From assembly GCF_009766005.1 (NCBI RefSeq), contig NZ_LMUK01000038.1, forward strand, positions 179,195-243,194: DNA of 64,000 bases. Direction: 5' to 3'. Of this stretch, positions 52,948-61,953 are shown piece by piece. Each line of letters begins with the position of its first letter. The first letter of the stretch is position 1. The notes beneath the pieces were generated by a model. The model saw only the letters and a program-made list of their open reading frames with translations. It was not told the origin of the DNA and made no database searches. Made by a program: the position numbers and the translations under genes. The stretch comes from Bradyrhizobium sp. S69. GTDB taxonomy: Bacteria > Pseudomonadota > Alphaproteobacteria > Rhizobiales > Xanthobacteraceae.

Positions 52948-53487
52948 TCAGTCGGCCTGCTTCAAAAGCTTGGGGCTGACGAAGCGCACGAGACGTCCGC
53001 GGCGGAATGCCACATCGGCCCAGTCGTCGACCGCGAAATCGAAGATCGCAAGGCCCGACGTCGGCAGGTTGTCGGTCAGTGCCTTGCGCGCGGCGGGCTC
53101 GCCGCCGCCGTCGGTCAGGGCCAGCCCCAGTTCGTGCATTCCGGGATTGTGCCCGACGATCAGCAGCCGCTTGGGGTCGGTGGCGCAGGCCGCGTGGATG
53201 GTTTGCAGCAATTGCGCGGGATCGGCGCCATAGAGTTCCGGCAGCAGTTCCACCTGCGGCGGCGGCACGACATCCTTCATCGCGGCCCAGGCCAGCTCCC
53301 AGGTCTGGTGCGCCCGGGTCGCTGGCGACACCAGCACGGTGCCGGGAAACGGCGGATGGCTGGCGATAAAGCCGCCGATCTCAGCAGCGTCCCTGCGGCC
53401 GCGGTCGTCGAGGCGGCGGTCCTGATCGCGGCCGCTCGGCGCGTCGCTCTCGGTCTTGGCGTGACGCAGCAGCATCAAACGGCGCAT
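52948..53487 (-). CDS. SixA-type histidine phosphatase
   Basis: A 179-residue phosphatase: MLLRHAKTESD (the RHG-type motif with the phospho-accepting His), VSPATRAHQTWELAW, ELYGADPAQLLQTIHAA, and LLIVGHNPGMHELGLAL with the second His. The best match is SixA, which removes phosphate from histidine phosphotransfer domains; its target here may be any phosphorelay. ATG 53487 is well placed at the homology start. It is divergent from the oxidase gene. Confidence 0.9.
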   Translation of the reverse strand: MRRLMLLRHAKTESDAPSGRDQDRRLDDRGRRDAAEIGGFIASHPPFPGTVLVSPATRAHQTWELAWAAMKDVVPPPQVELLPELYGADPAQLLQTIHAACATDPKRLLIVGHNPGMHELGLALTDGGGEPAARKALTDNLPTSGLAIFDFAVDDWADVAFRRGRLVRFVSPKLLKQAD

Positions 53488-53596
53488 GGTGCAATCTCGA
53501 TTCGTTTCAGTCTTCCCGCAACTCCCGCGGATTAATGTACAGACTTTAGGCCCAGAGCAAGGTGACAAGCGCCCGATCGGTCCGTAAGAAAACGCC

Positions 53597-55066
53597 ATGA
53601 GCGAGACGCCCCCCAGCGCGACCACCCGAGCCGATCCGGCCGCGATACCCGAGCGCTCGCGGCTTTCGTTCGACCTGGATGCGGATATCTGCGTGATCGG
53701 CGCGGGGCTCGCGGGGCTCACGGTGGCGCTGGAGGCGGCGCGCCTCGGCGCCAGCGTCGCCGTGCTGGAGGGCCGCCATGTCGGCTGGAACGCCTCCGGC
53801 CATCAGCTCGGCACGGTGATGCCGGGCTACGGCCTTTCGATCGGCGAGCTGATCGCCCGCGTCGGCATCGAAGACGCCCGCGAGCTCTGGTCGCTGTCGA
53901 AGCAGGGCGCGGAACGGGTGCGGGCCAATGCCGCCGAACAGTTGATGCCGGGCATGGCCTTGAGCGAGGGGGCGCTGGAGGTTTCCAACGTCGATGTCGG
54001 CGATCAATTGATCAGCCGGTTGCAGATGCTGAGCGAGGATTTTGAGACCGAAGTGGAGGGCTGGCAGGTCGATCGCGTGCGCGCGGAGCTCAAGACCGGG
54101 CGTTATTTCCACGGCATGTATTATCCCAAGGCGTTCCAGATCGACGGCCGCCAATACATCCATGGCCTGGCCGCGCTGGCGCGGCGGGCGGGGGCACGGA
54201 TTTTCGAGGACACGCCGGTCGTCAGCATCGATTCATCGGGGATTCGCAAGCGCATCGTGACGCCATCGGCGCGGTTGCGCGCCGCGCATATCGTGCTTGC
54301 CGGCAACATCCATCTCGGCGCGCCGCTGCGGCGGCTGTCGGAAACGCTGCTGCCGGTCTCGCGCTACGCCGCCGTCACTGCGCCGCTCGGCGCGCGGCTG
54401 GCCGAGGCGGTCACGTTCCAGGGCTCGGTGATGGACAGCGACGGCGTCGATCAGTTCCGCATCGTCGACGGCGACCGCTTGATGTGGGCCTCGCCGGAGA
54501 CCACTTGGGCGGCGCGGCCGGAGCGCTACGCCGGCGCCATCGCGCGGCGGATCCGGACGATTTTTCCCCAGCTCGGCAAGGTCGAGATCACCGAGACCTT
54601 CGGCGGCGCGGTTGGGCAGACCGTGCACGGTATGCCCCAGATCGGCCAGTTGCGCCGCGGCCTGTGGGTGGCGAGCGGTTTTGGGCGCCAGGGCCTGAAC
54701 ACCTCGGCGATCGCCGGGCACTTGATTGCGCGCAGCATTCTCTGGGGCGACGATCGCTGGCGGCTGTTCTCGCCGTTCGAACTGGTGTGGGCGGGTGGCC
54801 CGACCGGCCGGGTCGCCGGACATCTCGTCGGCCTCTGGAGCAGGGGAAGTTCCGCGACCGCCGGCGCGCTGGCCCGCTATCGGGAAAGAGCCCGGGTCCA
54901 GGAAAATCTCCGCGAGGCGCGCCGCCTCGAAGCCAACCGTCAGGCGGGAACCCGGCCGCCGGGTGCTCGCCCGTCACGTCCTCGCCCGCCGCCAGGCCAG
55001 CCGCGTCCCGAACGCCCGACGCCGCCGCCAGCTGCGGCCGATCCCGGTGAAGGCGCCGGCGGGTAG
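53597..55066 (+). CDS. FAD-dependent amine/glycine oxidase family protein (PuuB-like)
   Basis: A 489-residue DAO family oxidase. FAD motif ADICVIGAGLAGLTVALEAA, then GWNASGHQLGTVMPGYGLSI, KAFQIDGRQYIHGLAALARR and the C-terminal FAD clamp VASGFGRQGLNTSAIAGHLI. It may oxidise an amine such as a polyamine or N-methyl amino acid. The last about 65 residues are Arg/Pro/Gly rich and lack family similarity, so the real domain ends near residue 425. Single gene. Confidence 0.85.
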   Translation: MSETPPSATTRADPAAIPERSRLSFDLDADICVIGAGLAGLTVALEAARLGASVAVLEGRHVGWNASGHQLGTVMPGYGLSIGELIARVGIEDARELWSLSKQGAERVRANAAEQLMPGMALSEGALEVSNVDVGDQLISRLQMLSEDFETEVEGWQVDRVRAELKTGRYFHGMYYPKAFQIDGRQYIHGLAALARRAGARIFEDTPVVSIDSSGIRKRIVTPSARLRAAHIVLAGNIHLGAPLRRLSETLLPVSRYAAVTAPLGARLAEAVTFQGSVMDSDGVDQFRIVDGDRLMWASPETTWAARPERYAGAIARRIRTIFPQLGKVEITETFGGAVGQTVHGMPQIGQLRRGLWVASGFGRQGLNTSAIAGHLIARSILWGDDRWRLFSPFELVWAGGPTGRVAGHLVGLWSRGSSATAGALARYRERARVQENLREARRLEANRQAGTRPPGARPSRPRPPPGQPRPERPTPPPAAADPGEGAGG

Positions 55067-55191
55067 GGCGCTTGCGCGGGCCCTCGCAGAAAAGTGAGAA
55101 ATTTAGGCCCCAACCGGCGTAACTTCTCCCCGGGCGTGCCGTATCTCGTGGTGAACCCCGCCCGATTCCGCGGAACGCCAAGGAGACCATC

Positions 55192-55692
55192 ATGATCGAT
55201 CGCCGTATCCTGCTCGCATCCGTCGCCGGTCTGTTCGGCTTCATGTCGCTGCGCTGGTTGCGCGCCGCCCCGGCCCAGGCTGCCGAGAAATTCGAGGTCG
55301 AAAAGACCGAGGCGGAATGGCGCGCACAGTTGACGCCGCAGCAATATGCCATCCTGCGCGAGGAGGGCACCGAGCGGCCGAATTCGAGCCCGCTCTTGAA
55401 GGAACATCGCAAGGGCATCTTCGCTTGCGCCGGCTGCGACCTGCCGCTGTTCTCCTCGGAGACCAAATTCGAAAGCGGCACCGGTTGGCCGAGTTTTTAT
55501 CAGCCGCTAGCGAACGCGGTCGGCAAGCACGATGACCGCACCTTCGGCATGTTGCGCAGCGAAATTCACTGCCGCCGCTGCGGCGGTCATCTCGGCCACG
55601 TCTTCGACGACGGACCGAAGCCGACCGGCCTGCGCTACTGCATGGACGGTTTTGCGTTGCAGTTTCATCCGGCGGCGGCGCAGGCGTCTTAG
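55192..55692 (+). CDS. msrB: Methionine-R-sulfoxide reductase MsrB, exported
   Basis: A 166-residue protein. An N-terminal signal with twin Arg (DRRILLASVAGLFGFMSL ... AAPAQAAE) suggests export by Tat or Sec. The MsrB domain has zinc ligands in FACAGCDLPLFSS and HCRRCGGHLGHVF, FESGTGWPSFYQP, and the catalytic Cys in GLRYCMDGFALQF. It repairs methionine sulfoxide in periplasmic proteins. AAGGAG precedes ATG 55192. Terminator at 55776. Confidence 0.93.
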   Translation: MIDRRILLASVAGLFGFMSLRWLRAAPAQAAEKFEVEKTEAEWRAQLTPQQYAILREEGTERPNSSPLLKEHRKGIFACAGCDLPLFSSETKFESGTGWPSFYQPLANAVGKHDDRTFGMLRSEIHCRRCGGHLGHVFDDGPKPTGLRYCMDGFALQFHPAAAQAS

Positions 55693-55701
55693 CTTCTTTT
55701 A

Positions 55702-55741
55702 ACGCGTTTCTTCGCGCGAACCAGTACCCGCTTCGCTCGAT
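55702..55741 (-). repeat. Diverged partial copy of dispersed repeat A
   Basis: acgcgtttcttcgcgcgaac followed by cagtacccgcttcgctcga matches, with a few changes, the first half of the repeat seen at 20423 and 23228. The hairpin half is missing. Confidence 0.75.
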
Positions 55742-55775
55742 TTCGCCCGGCAATTGTTGCCCGCCCGGCAAATGT

Positions 55776-55806
55776 GCCCCGGTCCCTGGACCGGGGCTTT
55801 TGTTTT
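55776..55806 (+). terminator. Terminator of msrB
   Basis: Arms gccccggtc / gaccggggc with loop cctg, followed by ttttgtttt. A classic intrinsic terminator. Confidence 0.88.
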
Positions 55807-55836
55807 AAGCGGCTGATATAGCGCGGCTTTTGTTTT

Positions 55837-55852
55837 TGGCACGGCGCTTGCG
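55837..55852 (+). promoter_or_regulatory. Sigma-54 promoter of flgE
   Basis: tggcacggcgcttgc has the -24 TGGCAC and -12 TTGC elements with GG and GC exactly 10 nt apart. It lies 73 nt upstream of the flgE ATG. Flagellar hook genes of alphaproteobacteria are commonly sigma-54 dependent. Confidence 0.85.
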
Positions 55853-55924
55853 ATGTCTCCTTCGACGACGGTCACGGCCAGGCAATGCCGGCCGGTCGCT
55901 CGAATCGAATGTGGAGACGATGTT

Positions 55925-58132
55925 ATGGGTATCTTCGATGCGCTCAATACCGCGGTGGGCGGCCTGCAATCGCAATCCTACGCGCTGCAAAACATCTCCG
56001 GCAACATCGCGAATGCCTCGACCATCGGCTACAAGGGCATCGACACCACCTTCGAGGATCTCGTTGCCCAATCGTCGGGGCCGACCTCGCAGGTCGCTGG
56101 CGGCGTCCAGGCGTTTTCCCAGCAGACGTTGACCACGGCGGGCACCGTCACCGCATCGACCGTTGCAACCAACATGGCGATCAACGGCGACGGCTTCTTC
56201 TCGGTACAGAAGCCCACCAGCACCGTGGATAATCAGCCGGTCTTCAACGGCGTCACCGACTATACGAGGGCCGGCGATTTTCAGGTCAACGCCAACGGCA
56301 ATCTGGTCAACGGCGCCGGATATTATCTGATGGGCGTCACGGTCGATCCGAAGACCGGCAACCCGCTCGGCAGCGTCGCGAACGTTCTCCAGTTCCAGAA
56401 CAACTTCATCCCGGCGCAAGCCACCAGCACCCTTCAATACGCCGCCAACCTGCCGACCACGCCCACGACCACGGCGAGCGCCACCGCGGCTGCCGGCACG
56501 ATCACCGCCGCCGGCGGTTTGAACACCGGCGACTTCACCGAGAACCCGACGGTGTTGGGCACGCCTCCGCAGCCTTACGGCAACTCCTCGGCGACCGGCA
56601 CCGCCGAAGCGGGCACAACAGGACCGATCAGTGCCGCGACATTGCTTTCCAGCGCGGCAACCGGCAGCGCGACCGGAACTGCCGTCACAGTCGGCGGCAC
56701 GGCAATCACGGGCGCAACCGTGTTGTCCACAATGAGCCCTGCTTTCACCAACGGCTCCACCCTCGTCGTCAACGGCAAGACGATTACCTTCAGCAGCACT
56801 GCGACCACCAGCACCAGCAGCACTGGCGGTACCATCAGCCTGAGCGGGACGGTTCAAGATATCCTCACGGCGATCGATCAAATCTCGGGTACGAGCGCGA
56901 CGACCGCGCCATCGACCATCAGCGGCACCGGCGCGATCACGCTGAATGATAACGCGGGCAATCTGACGATCACGAGCTCGCCCGCGAGTGATCTCGCGGT
57001 GCTTGGCTTCAGCGGTAGCAGCATCACCACCCCCAACGCCCTGGCGAGCAGCTATGCCGCGACCGACAGTATCACCGTCACCACCTCAACCGGTCCCGTG
57101 ACCATCGCGTTTTACAACGGCGGCACTGCTCCCACCGATACCGCCACCACCAAATATCTTAACCTGGCGAACGCGAATGTTGGAGACCTGCTGCACACCA
57201 TCGACTTGATTACCGGCAACACGACTGCGTCGACTGCGTCGAGCGTCTCCTCCACCGGCGCCGTCACACTGGACACGGGCACCGCGAACGATCTTTCGAT
57301 CTTCAGCAGCGCGGCTGGATGGGGGGCGATGGGATTGACGTCGCCAGAGACGGCAAAACGTTCCGGCGGCGGCGGGTCGGGTCAGGGTTTCGTCACCGGC
57401 GCCGACAGCACGGCTTTCACCAATGAAAGCATCAGCGGCGGCGCGGTAACTGCTTACAACGCGTCGGGAACGCCGGTTAACCTGCAAATGCGATGGGCCT
57501 TGACCTCCACGGCCGGCGGTCAGGAGACCTGGAATCTGTTTTATCAGACCGATACGACCGCAACCGGCACCCAGGTCGCGTGGCAAAATGTCGGCACCAA
57601 CTTCGTCTTCAACTCCAATGGGGCCTTAACCAGTCCGTCTGGTGCGGGCATTACCATTCCTGGCGTGACCGTGAACAATCAATTGCTTGGCGACGTGACG
57701 TTGAATGTTGGCTCCAGTGGTCTGACGAATTTTGCCACCACCACCGGCGCTGCGACCGTCAACAACTTCACACAGAATGGTTATGCCGCCGGCCAGCTTC
57801 AATCGGTCGCCATCAACGACAACGGTCTGGTAGTCGGCACCTTCTCGAACGGGCAGAATCTCGATCTAGCCCAAGTCACGCTGTCGCATTTCAACGGCAC
57901 CAACTATTTGCAGGCGCTCAGCGGCGAAGCCTACGCCGTGACCGAACAGTCCGGGCCGGCCATCGCCGGCGCGTCTGGAACGATCAGCGGTTCGTCGCTC
58001 GAAGGCTCCAACACCGACATCGCCGACGAATTCACCAAGCTGATCGTGACGCAACAGGCTTATTCGGCGAACACCAAGGTCATCACCACGGCAAACGACA
58101 TGGTTCAGGATTTGCTGAACGTACTGCGCTGA
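55925..58132 (+). CDS. flgE: Flagellar hook protein FlgE (large form)
   Basis: A 735-residue hook protein. N-terminal rod/hook motif GIFDALNTAVGGLQSQSYAL QNISGNIANASTIGYKG and C-terminal helix EGSNTDIADEFTKLIVTQQA YSANTKVITTANDMVQDLLN are typical. The centre is enlarged and Thr/Ser-rich: residues about 255-370 and 375-475 each contain a module also found in FlgL (ITF..., DIL/TAID-x-ISGT, LTITSS...LAVLGF). E. coli FlgE has 402 residues. ATG 55925 is preferred to a longer frame. First gene of flgE-flgK-flgL, after a sigma-54 promoter. Confidence 0.93.
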   Translation: MGIFDALNTAVGGLQSQSYALQNISGNIANASTIGYKGIDTTFEDLVAQSSGPTSQVAGGVQAFSQQTLTTAGTVTASTVATNMAINGDGFFSVQKPTSTVDNQPVFNGVTDYTRAGDFQVNANGNLVNGAGYYLMGVTVDPKTGNPLGSVANVLQFQNNFIPAQATSTLQYAANLPTTPTTTASATAAAGTITAAGGLNTGDFTENPTVLGTPPQPYGNSSATGTAEAGTTGPISAATLLSSAATGSATGTAVTVGGTAITGATVLSTMSPAFTNGSTLVVNGKTITFSSTATTSTSSTGGTISLSGTVQDILTAIDQISGTSATTAPSTISGTGAITLNDNAGNLTITSSPASDLAVLGFSGSSITTPNALASSYAATDSITVTTSTGPVTIAFYNGGTAPTDTATTKYLNLANANVGDLLHTIDLITGNTTASTASSVSSTGAVTLDTGTANDLSIFSSAAGWGAMGLTSPETAKRSGGGGSGQGFVTGADSTAFTNESISGGAVTAYNASGTPVNLQMRWALTSTAGGQETWNLFYQTDTTATGTQVAWQNVGTNFVFNSNGALTSPSGAGITIPGVTVNNQLLGDVTLNVGSSGLTNFATTTGAATVNNFTQNGYAAGQLQSVAINDNGLVVGTFSNGQNLDLAQVTLSHFNGTNYLQALSGEAYAVTEQSGPAIAGASGTISGSSLEGSNTDIADEFTKLIVTQQAYSANTKVITTANDMVQDLLNVLR

Positions 58133-58183
58133 TCGGCCTCGACGTGAGGCCGCTGTGACGTAATCGAAGGCGGGTAACAGATT

Positions 58184-60037
58184 ATGGGTTTGAGTTCGGC
58201 CCTTTCAATTGCGATGTCCGGCCTGTCTGCCAACCAGGCCGCGCTTTCGATCGTGTCGGGCAATGTCGCCAACGCGAACACGCCCGGCTATGTCGTTCAA
58301 ACTCCCAACCAGATCGAAGTCTCCTCCGGCGGCTCGGGCAACAGCGTCCAGGTCACCGGCGTCAACCGCCAGCTCGATCTCTACGTCCAAAGCCAGTTGC
58401 GCACGGAAACTGCCGGCGGCGCCTATGCCGACCAGACGGCCAATATTCTGGGCCAGTTGCAGGACGTCTATGGCACGCCCGGCGGCGCCGGCACGCTGGA
58501 GACGTCGTACAGCAATTTCACGACAGCATTGCAGGCGCTGTCGACCAGTCAGGGCAGTACGTCGGCGCAGACCACGGCACTGGCGGCGGCGCAATCGCTG
58601 GCGCAGTCACTCAATCAGACGTCGCAGGGCATCCAGTCGCTGCGCTCGAATGTCGAACAGGATATCAGCTCGTCGGTGACCGAAGCCAATACCGACATAA
58701 AGCAGATTGCGAGCATCAACCAGCAGCTTCAGGGCCTGAGTGCGACCGATCCCGCGGCCGCGACCTTGATGGATCAGCGCGACAACGCGATCAACGATCT
58801 GTCGACATTGATGGATGTCCATGTCTCCACCGGTACGGGCAACGAGGTCAACGTCTCCACAACTTCAGGCATGCAGCTCGTCAGCGGCTCACTCGCGTCC
58901 ACGATGAATTTCTCTTCGCCGGGGTCACTGACGGCGAATTCGCTGTACAGCACCAACCCCAGCCAGAACGGCGTCGGATCGCTCACGATCCAGCTTCCGA
59001 ACGGCGCCAGCTACGACATGGTCGCCAACAACACGATCACGTCGGGCAAGATCGCGGCCGACCTGAAATTGCGTGACCAGACCCTGGTACAGGCACAGAC
59101 CCAGGTCGATCAGCTCGCGGCATCGATGTCGAGCGCCCTGTCGAATACAACGACGGCAGGTACCGCCATCACCGGACCGCCGTCAGGCTTCAGCGTCAGT
59201 ACCTCGAATATGCTGGCCGGCAACACCATCAACCTGACCGTTACCAACGGTGCCAACACCCAGCAGCAGATATCGATCGTCAACGTCACCGATCCGACCG
59301 CGCTGCCGTTGCAGAACGCGGCGAACGCCAATCCAAAGCTTGTCGGCGCCGATTTGTCCAACGGCATCACGCCGGCCGTGCTGGCGCAACTGAATCAGGC
59401 GCTCGGCCCCAGCGTCACATTCTCGGGCTCCGGCACCACGCTGAATGTCGTAACGGATGCTGCGACGGTCAATGCCGCTTCGACCACGACGACGGCGTCA
59501 TCGCTGACCAGCGGCAGCCCGCAGCTTGCCGTGTTTACCGACGGCAATTCGCTTTATACCGGCGCGATCACGTCCTCCGGTTCGCAGATGACGGGGCTTG
59601 CGGGGCGGATCACGGTCAATTCGGCGCTGCTGAGCAATCCGCAGGATCTCAGCGTTTACAGCACGTCACCGGTGACCCCGGCCGGCGATACCACGCGTTC
59701 GGATTTTCTTTATTCGCAATTGACCTCGGGGTCGTTCAGCTATTCGCCGCAAACCGGGTTGGGATCGAACTCGTCGCCGTTCACCGGCACGATCACCAAC
59801 TACATGCAGCAGTTCCTGAGCCAGCAGGCCAACGCGTCGACCACGGCCACGCAGTTGCAGCAGGGCCAGGACGTGGTGGTCTCCAATCTGCAGCAGAAAT
59901 TCAATTCGGTAGCCGGCGTCAGCATCGACACCGAAATGTCGAACCTGATCGCGCTGCAAAATTCCTATGCCGCCAATGCTCACGTGATGTCGGTTGTTCA
60001 AAGCATGATGAACAGCCTGCTACAGGCTCAAACCTAA
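58184..60037 (+). CDS. flgK: Hook-filament junction protein FlgK
   Basis: A 617-residue junction protein. The N-terminus LSSALSIAMSGLSANQAALS IVSGNVANANTPGYV is a classical FlgK start, with ATLMDQRDNAINDLSTLMDV H about residue 195 and the C-terminal VAGVSIDTEMSNLIALQNSY AANAHVMSVVQSMMNSLLQ. It joins hook and filament together with FlgL. It lies 51 nt after flgE and 9 nt before flgL. Size is close to normal, with a moderately large variable middle. Confidence 0.94.
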   Translation: MGLSSALSIAMSGLSANQAALSIVSGNVANANTPGYVVQTPNQIEVSSGGSGNSVQVTGVNRQLDLYVQSQLRTETAGGAYADQTANILGQLQDVYGTPGGAGTLETSYSNFTTALQALSTSQGSTSAQTTALAAAQSLAQSLNQTSQGIQSLRSNVEQDISSSVTEANTDIKQIASINQQLQGLSATDPAAATLMDQRDNAINDLSTLMDVHVSTGTGNEVNVSTTSGMQLVSGSLASTMNFSSPGSLTANSLYSTNPSQNGVGSLTIQLPNGASYDMVANNTITSGKIAADLKLRDQTLVQAQTQVDQLAASMSSALSNTTTAGTAITGPPSGFSVSTSNMLAGNTINLTVTNGANTQQQISIVNVTDPTALPLQNAANANPKLVGADLSNGITPAVLAQLNQALGPSVTFSGSGTTLNVVTDAATVNAASTTTTASSLTSGSPQLAVFTDGNSLYTGAITSSGSQMTGLAGRITVNSALLSNPQDLSVYSTSPVTPAGDTTRSDFLYSQLTSGSFSYSPQTGLGSNSSPFTGTITNYMQQFLSQQANASTTATQLQQGQDVVVSNLQQKFNSVAGVSIDTEMSNLIALQNSYAANAHVMSVVQSMMNSLLQAQT

Positions 60038-60046
60038 GGCGACCCA

Positions 60047-61927
60047 ATGTCGATCAACAGCGTAAGTAGCAGTTCGCCGCTCGCCCTGGCGATACTCAAC
60101 CTCAACAACCAGATGACGAACCTGTCGACGCAGCTCGCCACCGGCGAGAAGTCGACCAGTTACTCCGGCATGGGCTCCAACGAGGGCTTCGCCATCGCCG
60201 CGAGATCGCAGCTCGCCAACATTTCCGCCTTCACCGACACCATCAGCAATGTCGGCACCCAGATCTCGGCGGCCAACACCGCGCTGCAAGCGTTGTCGAG
60301 TATCGGCAGCCAGGTGCAGAGCGCCGCGGCCGCGACGCCGGCGACGCTCGACAGCACCGGACAAACCATCGGCCAGGAGAACGCATCGGCGCAGCTGGCG
60401 TCGATGGTCGGAATTCTCAACACCCCCGCCGGCGATCGCTATATGTTTTCCGGCACCGCGACCGGCACGCCGGCAACGGTGTCGGTCGACCAGATGCTCA
60501 ACGGCACCGCGACCCAGGCCGGATTGAAAACGCTGATCTCCGAACGCGCGCAGGCCGACGGCACCACCGGCACCGGACGACTCACGATCACGCAACCGAC
60601 CTCGACTTCGGTTTCGGTTGCGGAGGATAGCGCCGGTTCGCCGTTTGGCTTGAAGCTGAGCACCGTAACATCGACACTGACCGGCGCCACCGTGACCGGG
60701 CCTTCGGGCTCGCCTGCGGCGATCTCGGTCGCACTGGGCGCCACCAATCCGAATCCGGGCGATAAGATCAGCTTCACCTTCAATCAGCCGGACGGCACCA
60801 CCACCTCGGTTCAGTTGACGGCGTCGACGTCGTCGCCGCCGCCGTCGGGAAGTTTTACGATCGGCTCCACGCCGGCGGCGACCGCCGCCAACCTGAACAC
60901 GGCCTTGAACACCGCGATCGGCACGGTGGCCAATACAACGCTGGTCGCCGCATCGGCGATTGCCGCCGGAAACGATTTCTTCGATACGTCGTCAACCGCG
61001 ACCGCGAACAATGTGGTCAGCAACCAAGCCACACCGCCCACAGCGATTACCGGCGCGACGGCGCTGTCGGGCACCCCAGGCACGGATTCGCTGAGCCCGG
61101 GGTTTGCGGCCGGCAACACCATCACCGTCAATGGCACGCCGATCACGTTCGTAGCCTCCGGTGCGACCGGCAACGAGGTCAATGTGACCGACAGCGTTCA
61201 GACGCTGCTGTCGAAGATAGATTCGATCACGGGGACCTCAACGCCATCGACCATCGATGGCGGCAAGGTCGAGATCAACACCGATGATGCCGCGAGCCTG
61301 TCGATCACAAGTAACCCTGCGGCAGCGCTGCAGGCGCTGGGCTTCACCAGCACGACGGTGACCGCGCCGCAGCCGCCGCTCCGGGTCAGTGGAACCCCAT
61401 TGAGCTCCGCGACGTCGCTGGTCAACGGCAGCGCCAACACCGTCTCCTGGTACACCGGCAATTCCGGGCCGGGATCGGCGCTCTCGTCAGCAACCGCCCA
61501 GATCGATACCGGGATCACGATACAATATGGCGCGCAGGCCAATGAATCCGCCATCCGTTCGCAGTTGCAATCGCTCGCGGTATATTCCGCCTTCACCACC
61601 CCGGCGACCGGCACAAACTCGGCCGCGCAAATCGCAGCCCTCGGTCAAAGCATAGCGACAAACCTGACGCCGCAACTCGGCCAACAGACCATCGAAGAAA
61701 TCCAATCGCAATTTGCCGCCGCGCAAACCGTGATGACGGATACCTCGGCGCGGCAAGCCCAGTCTCAAACCATGCTGCAGAACATGGTCACCAACACCGA
61801 AACCGTTTCGACGCAAACGGTCGCCACCGAGATTCTGGCATTGCAGACCGACTTGCAGGCGTCCTACCAGACCACTTCGATGCTCTCTCAACTGACCCTG
61901 ACCAAATACCTTCCGATCGGCGGCTGA
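60047..61927 (+). CDS. flgL: Hook-filament junction protein FlgL (large form)
   Basis: A 626-residue protein, about twice E. coli FlgL (317). The flagellin-like N-terminal coil (LAILNLNNQMTNLSTQLATG, STSYSGMGSNEGFAIAARSQ) and C-terminal coil (AAQTVMTDTSARQAQSQTML, TVATEILALQTDLQASYQTT) form the rod. The enlarged middle contains NTPAGDRYMFSGTATGTPA and, around residues 328-441, the module shared with FlgE (PGFAAGNTITVNGTPITF, LLSKIDSITGTSTPSTI, LSITSNPAAALQALGF). Last gene of the hook cluster seen here. Confidence 0.92.
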   Translation: MSINSVSSSSPLALAILNLNNQMTNLSTQLATGEKSTSYSGMGSNEGFAIAARSQLANISAFTDTISNVGTQISAANTALQALSSIGSQVQSAAAATPATLDSTGQTIGQENASAQLASMVGILNTPAGDRYMFSGTATGTPATVSVDQMLNGTATQAGLKTLISERAQADGTTGTGRLTITQPTSTSVSVAEDSAGSPFGLKLSTVTSTLTGATVTGPSGSPAAISVALGATNPNPGDKISFTFNQPDGTTTSVQLTASTSSPPPSGSFTIGSTPAATAANLNTALNTAIGTVANTTLVAASAIAAGNDFFDTSSTATANNVVSNQATPPTAITGATALSGTPGTDSLSPGFAAGNTITVNGTPITFVASGATGNEVNVTDSVQTLLSKIDSITGTSTPSTIDGGKVEINTDDAASLSITSNPAAALQALGFTSTTVTAPQPPLRVSGTPLSSATSLVNGSANTVSWYTGNSGPGSALSSATAQIDTGITIQYGAQANESAIRSQLQSLAVYSAFTTPATGTNSAAQIAALGQSIATNLTPQLGQQTIEEIQSQFAAAQTVMTDTSARQAQSQTMLQNMVTNTETVSTQTVATEILALQTDLQASYQTTSMLSQLTLTKYLPIGG

Positions 61928-61953
61928 TTAGCACGGTCATTCCGAGGGCAGAC

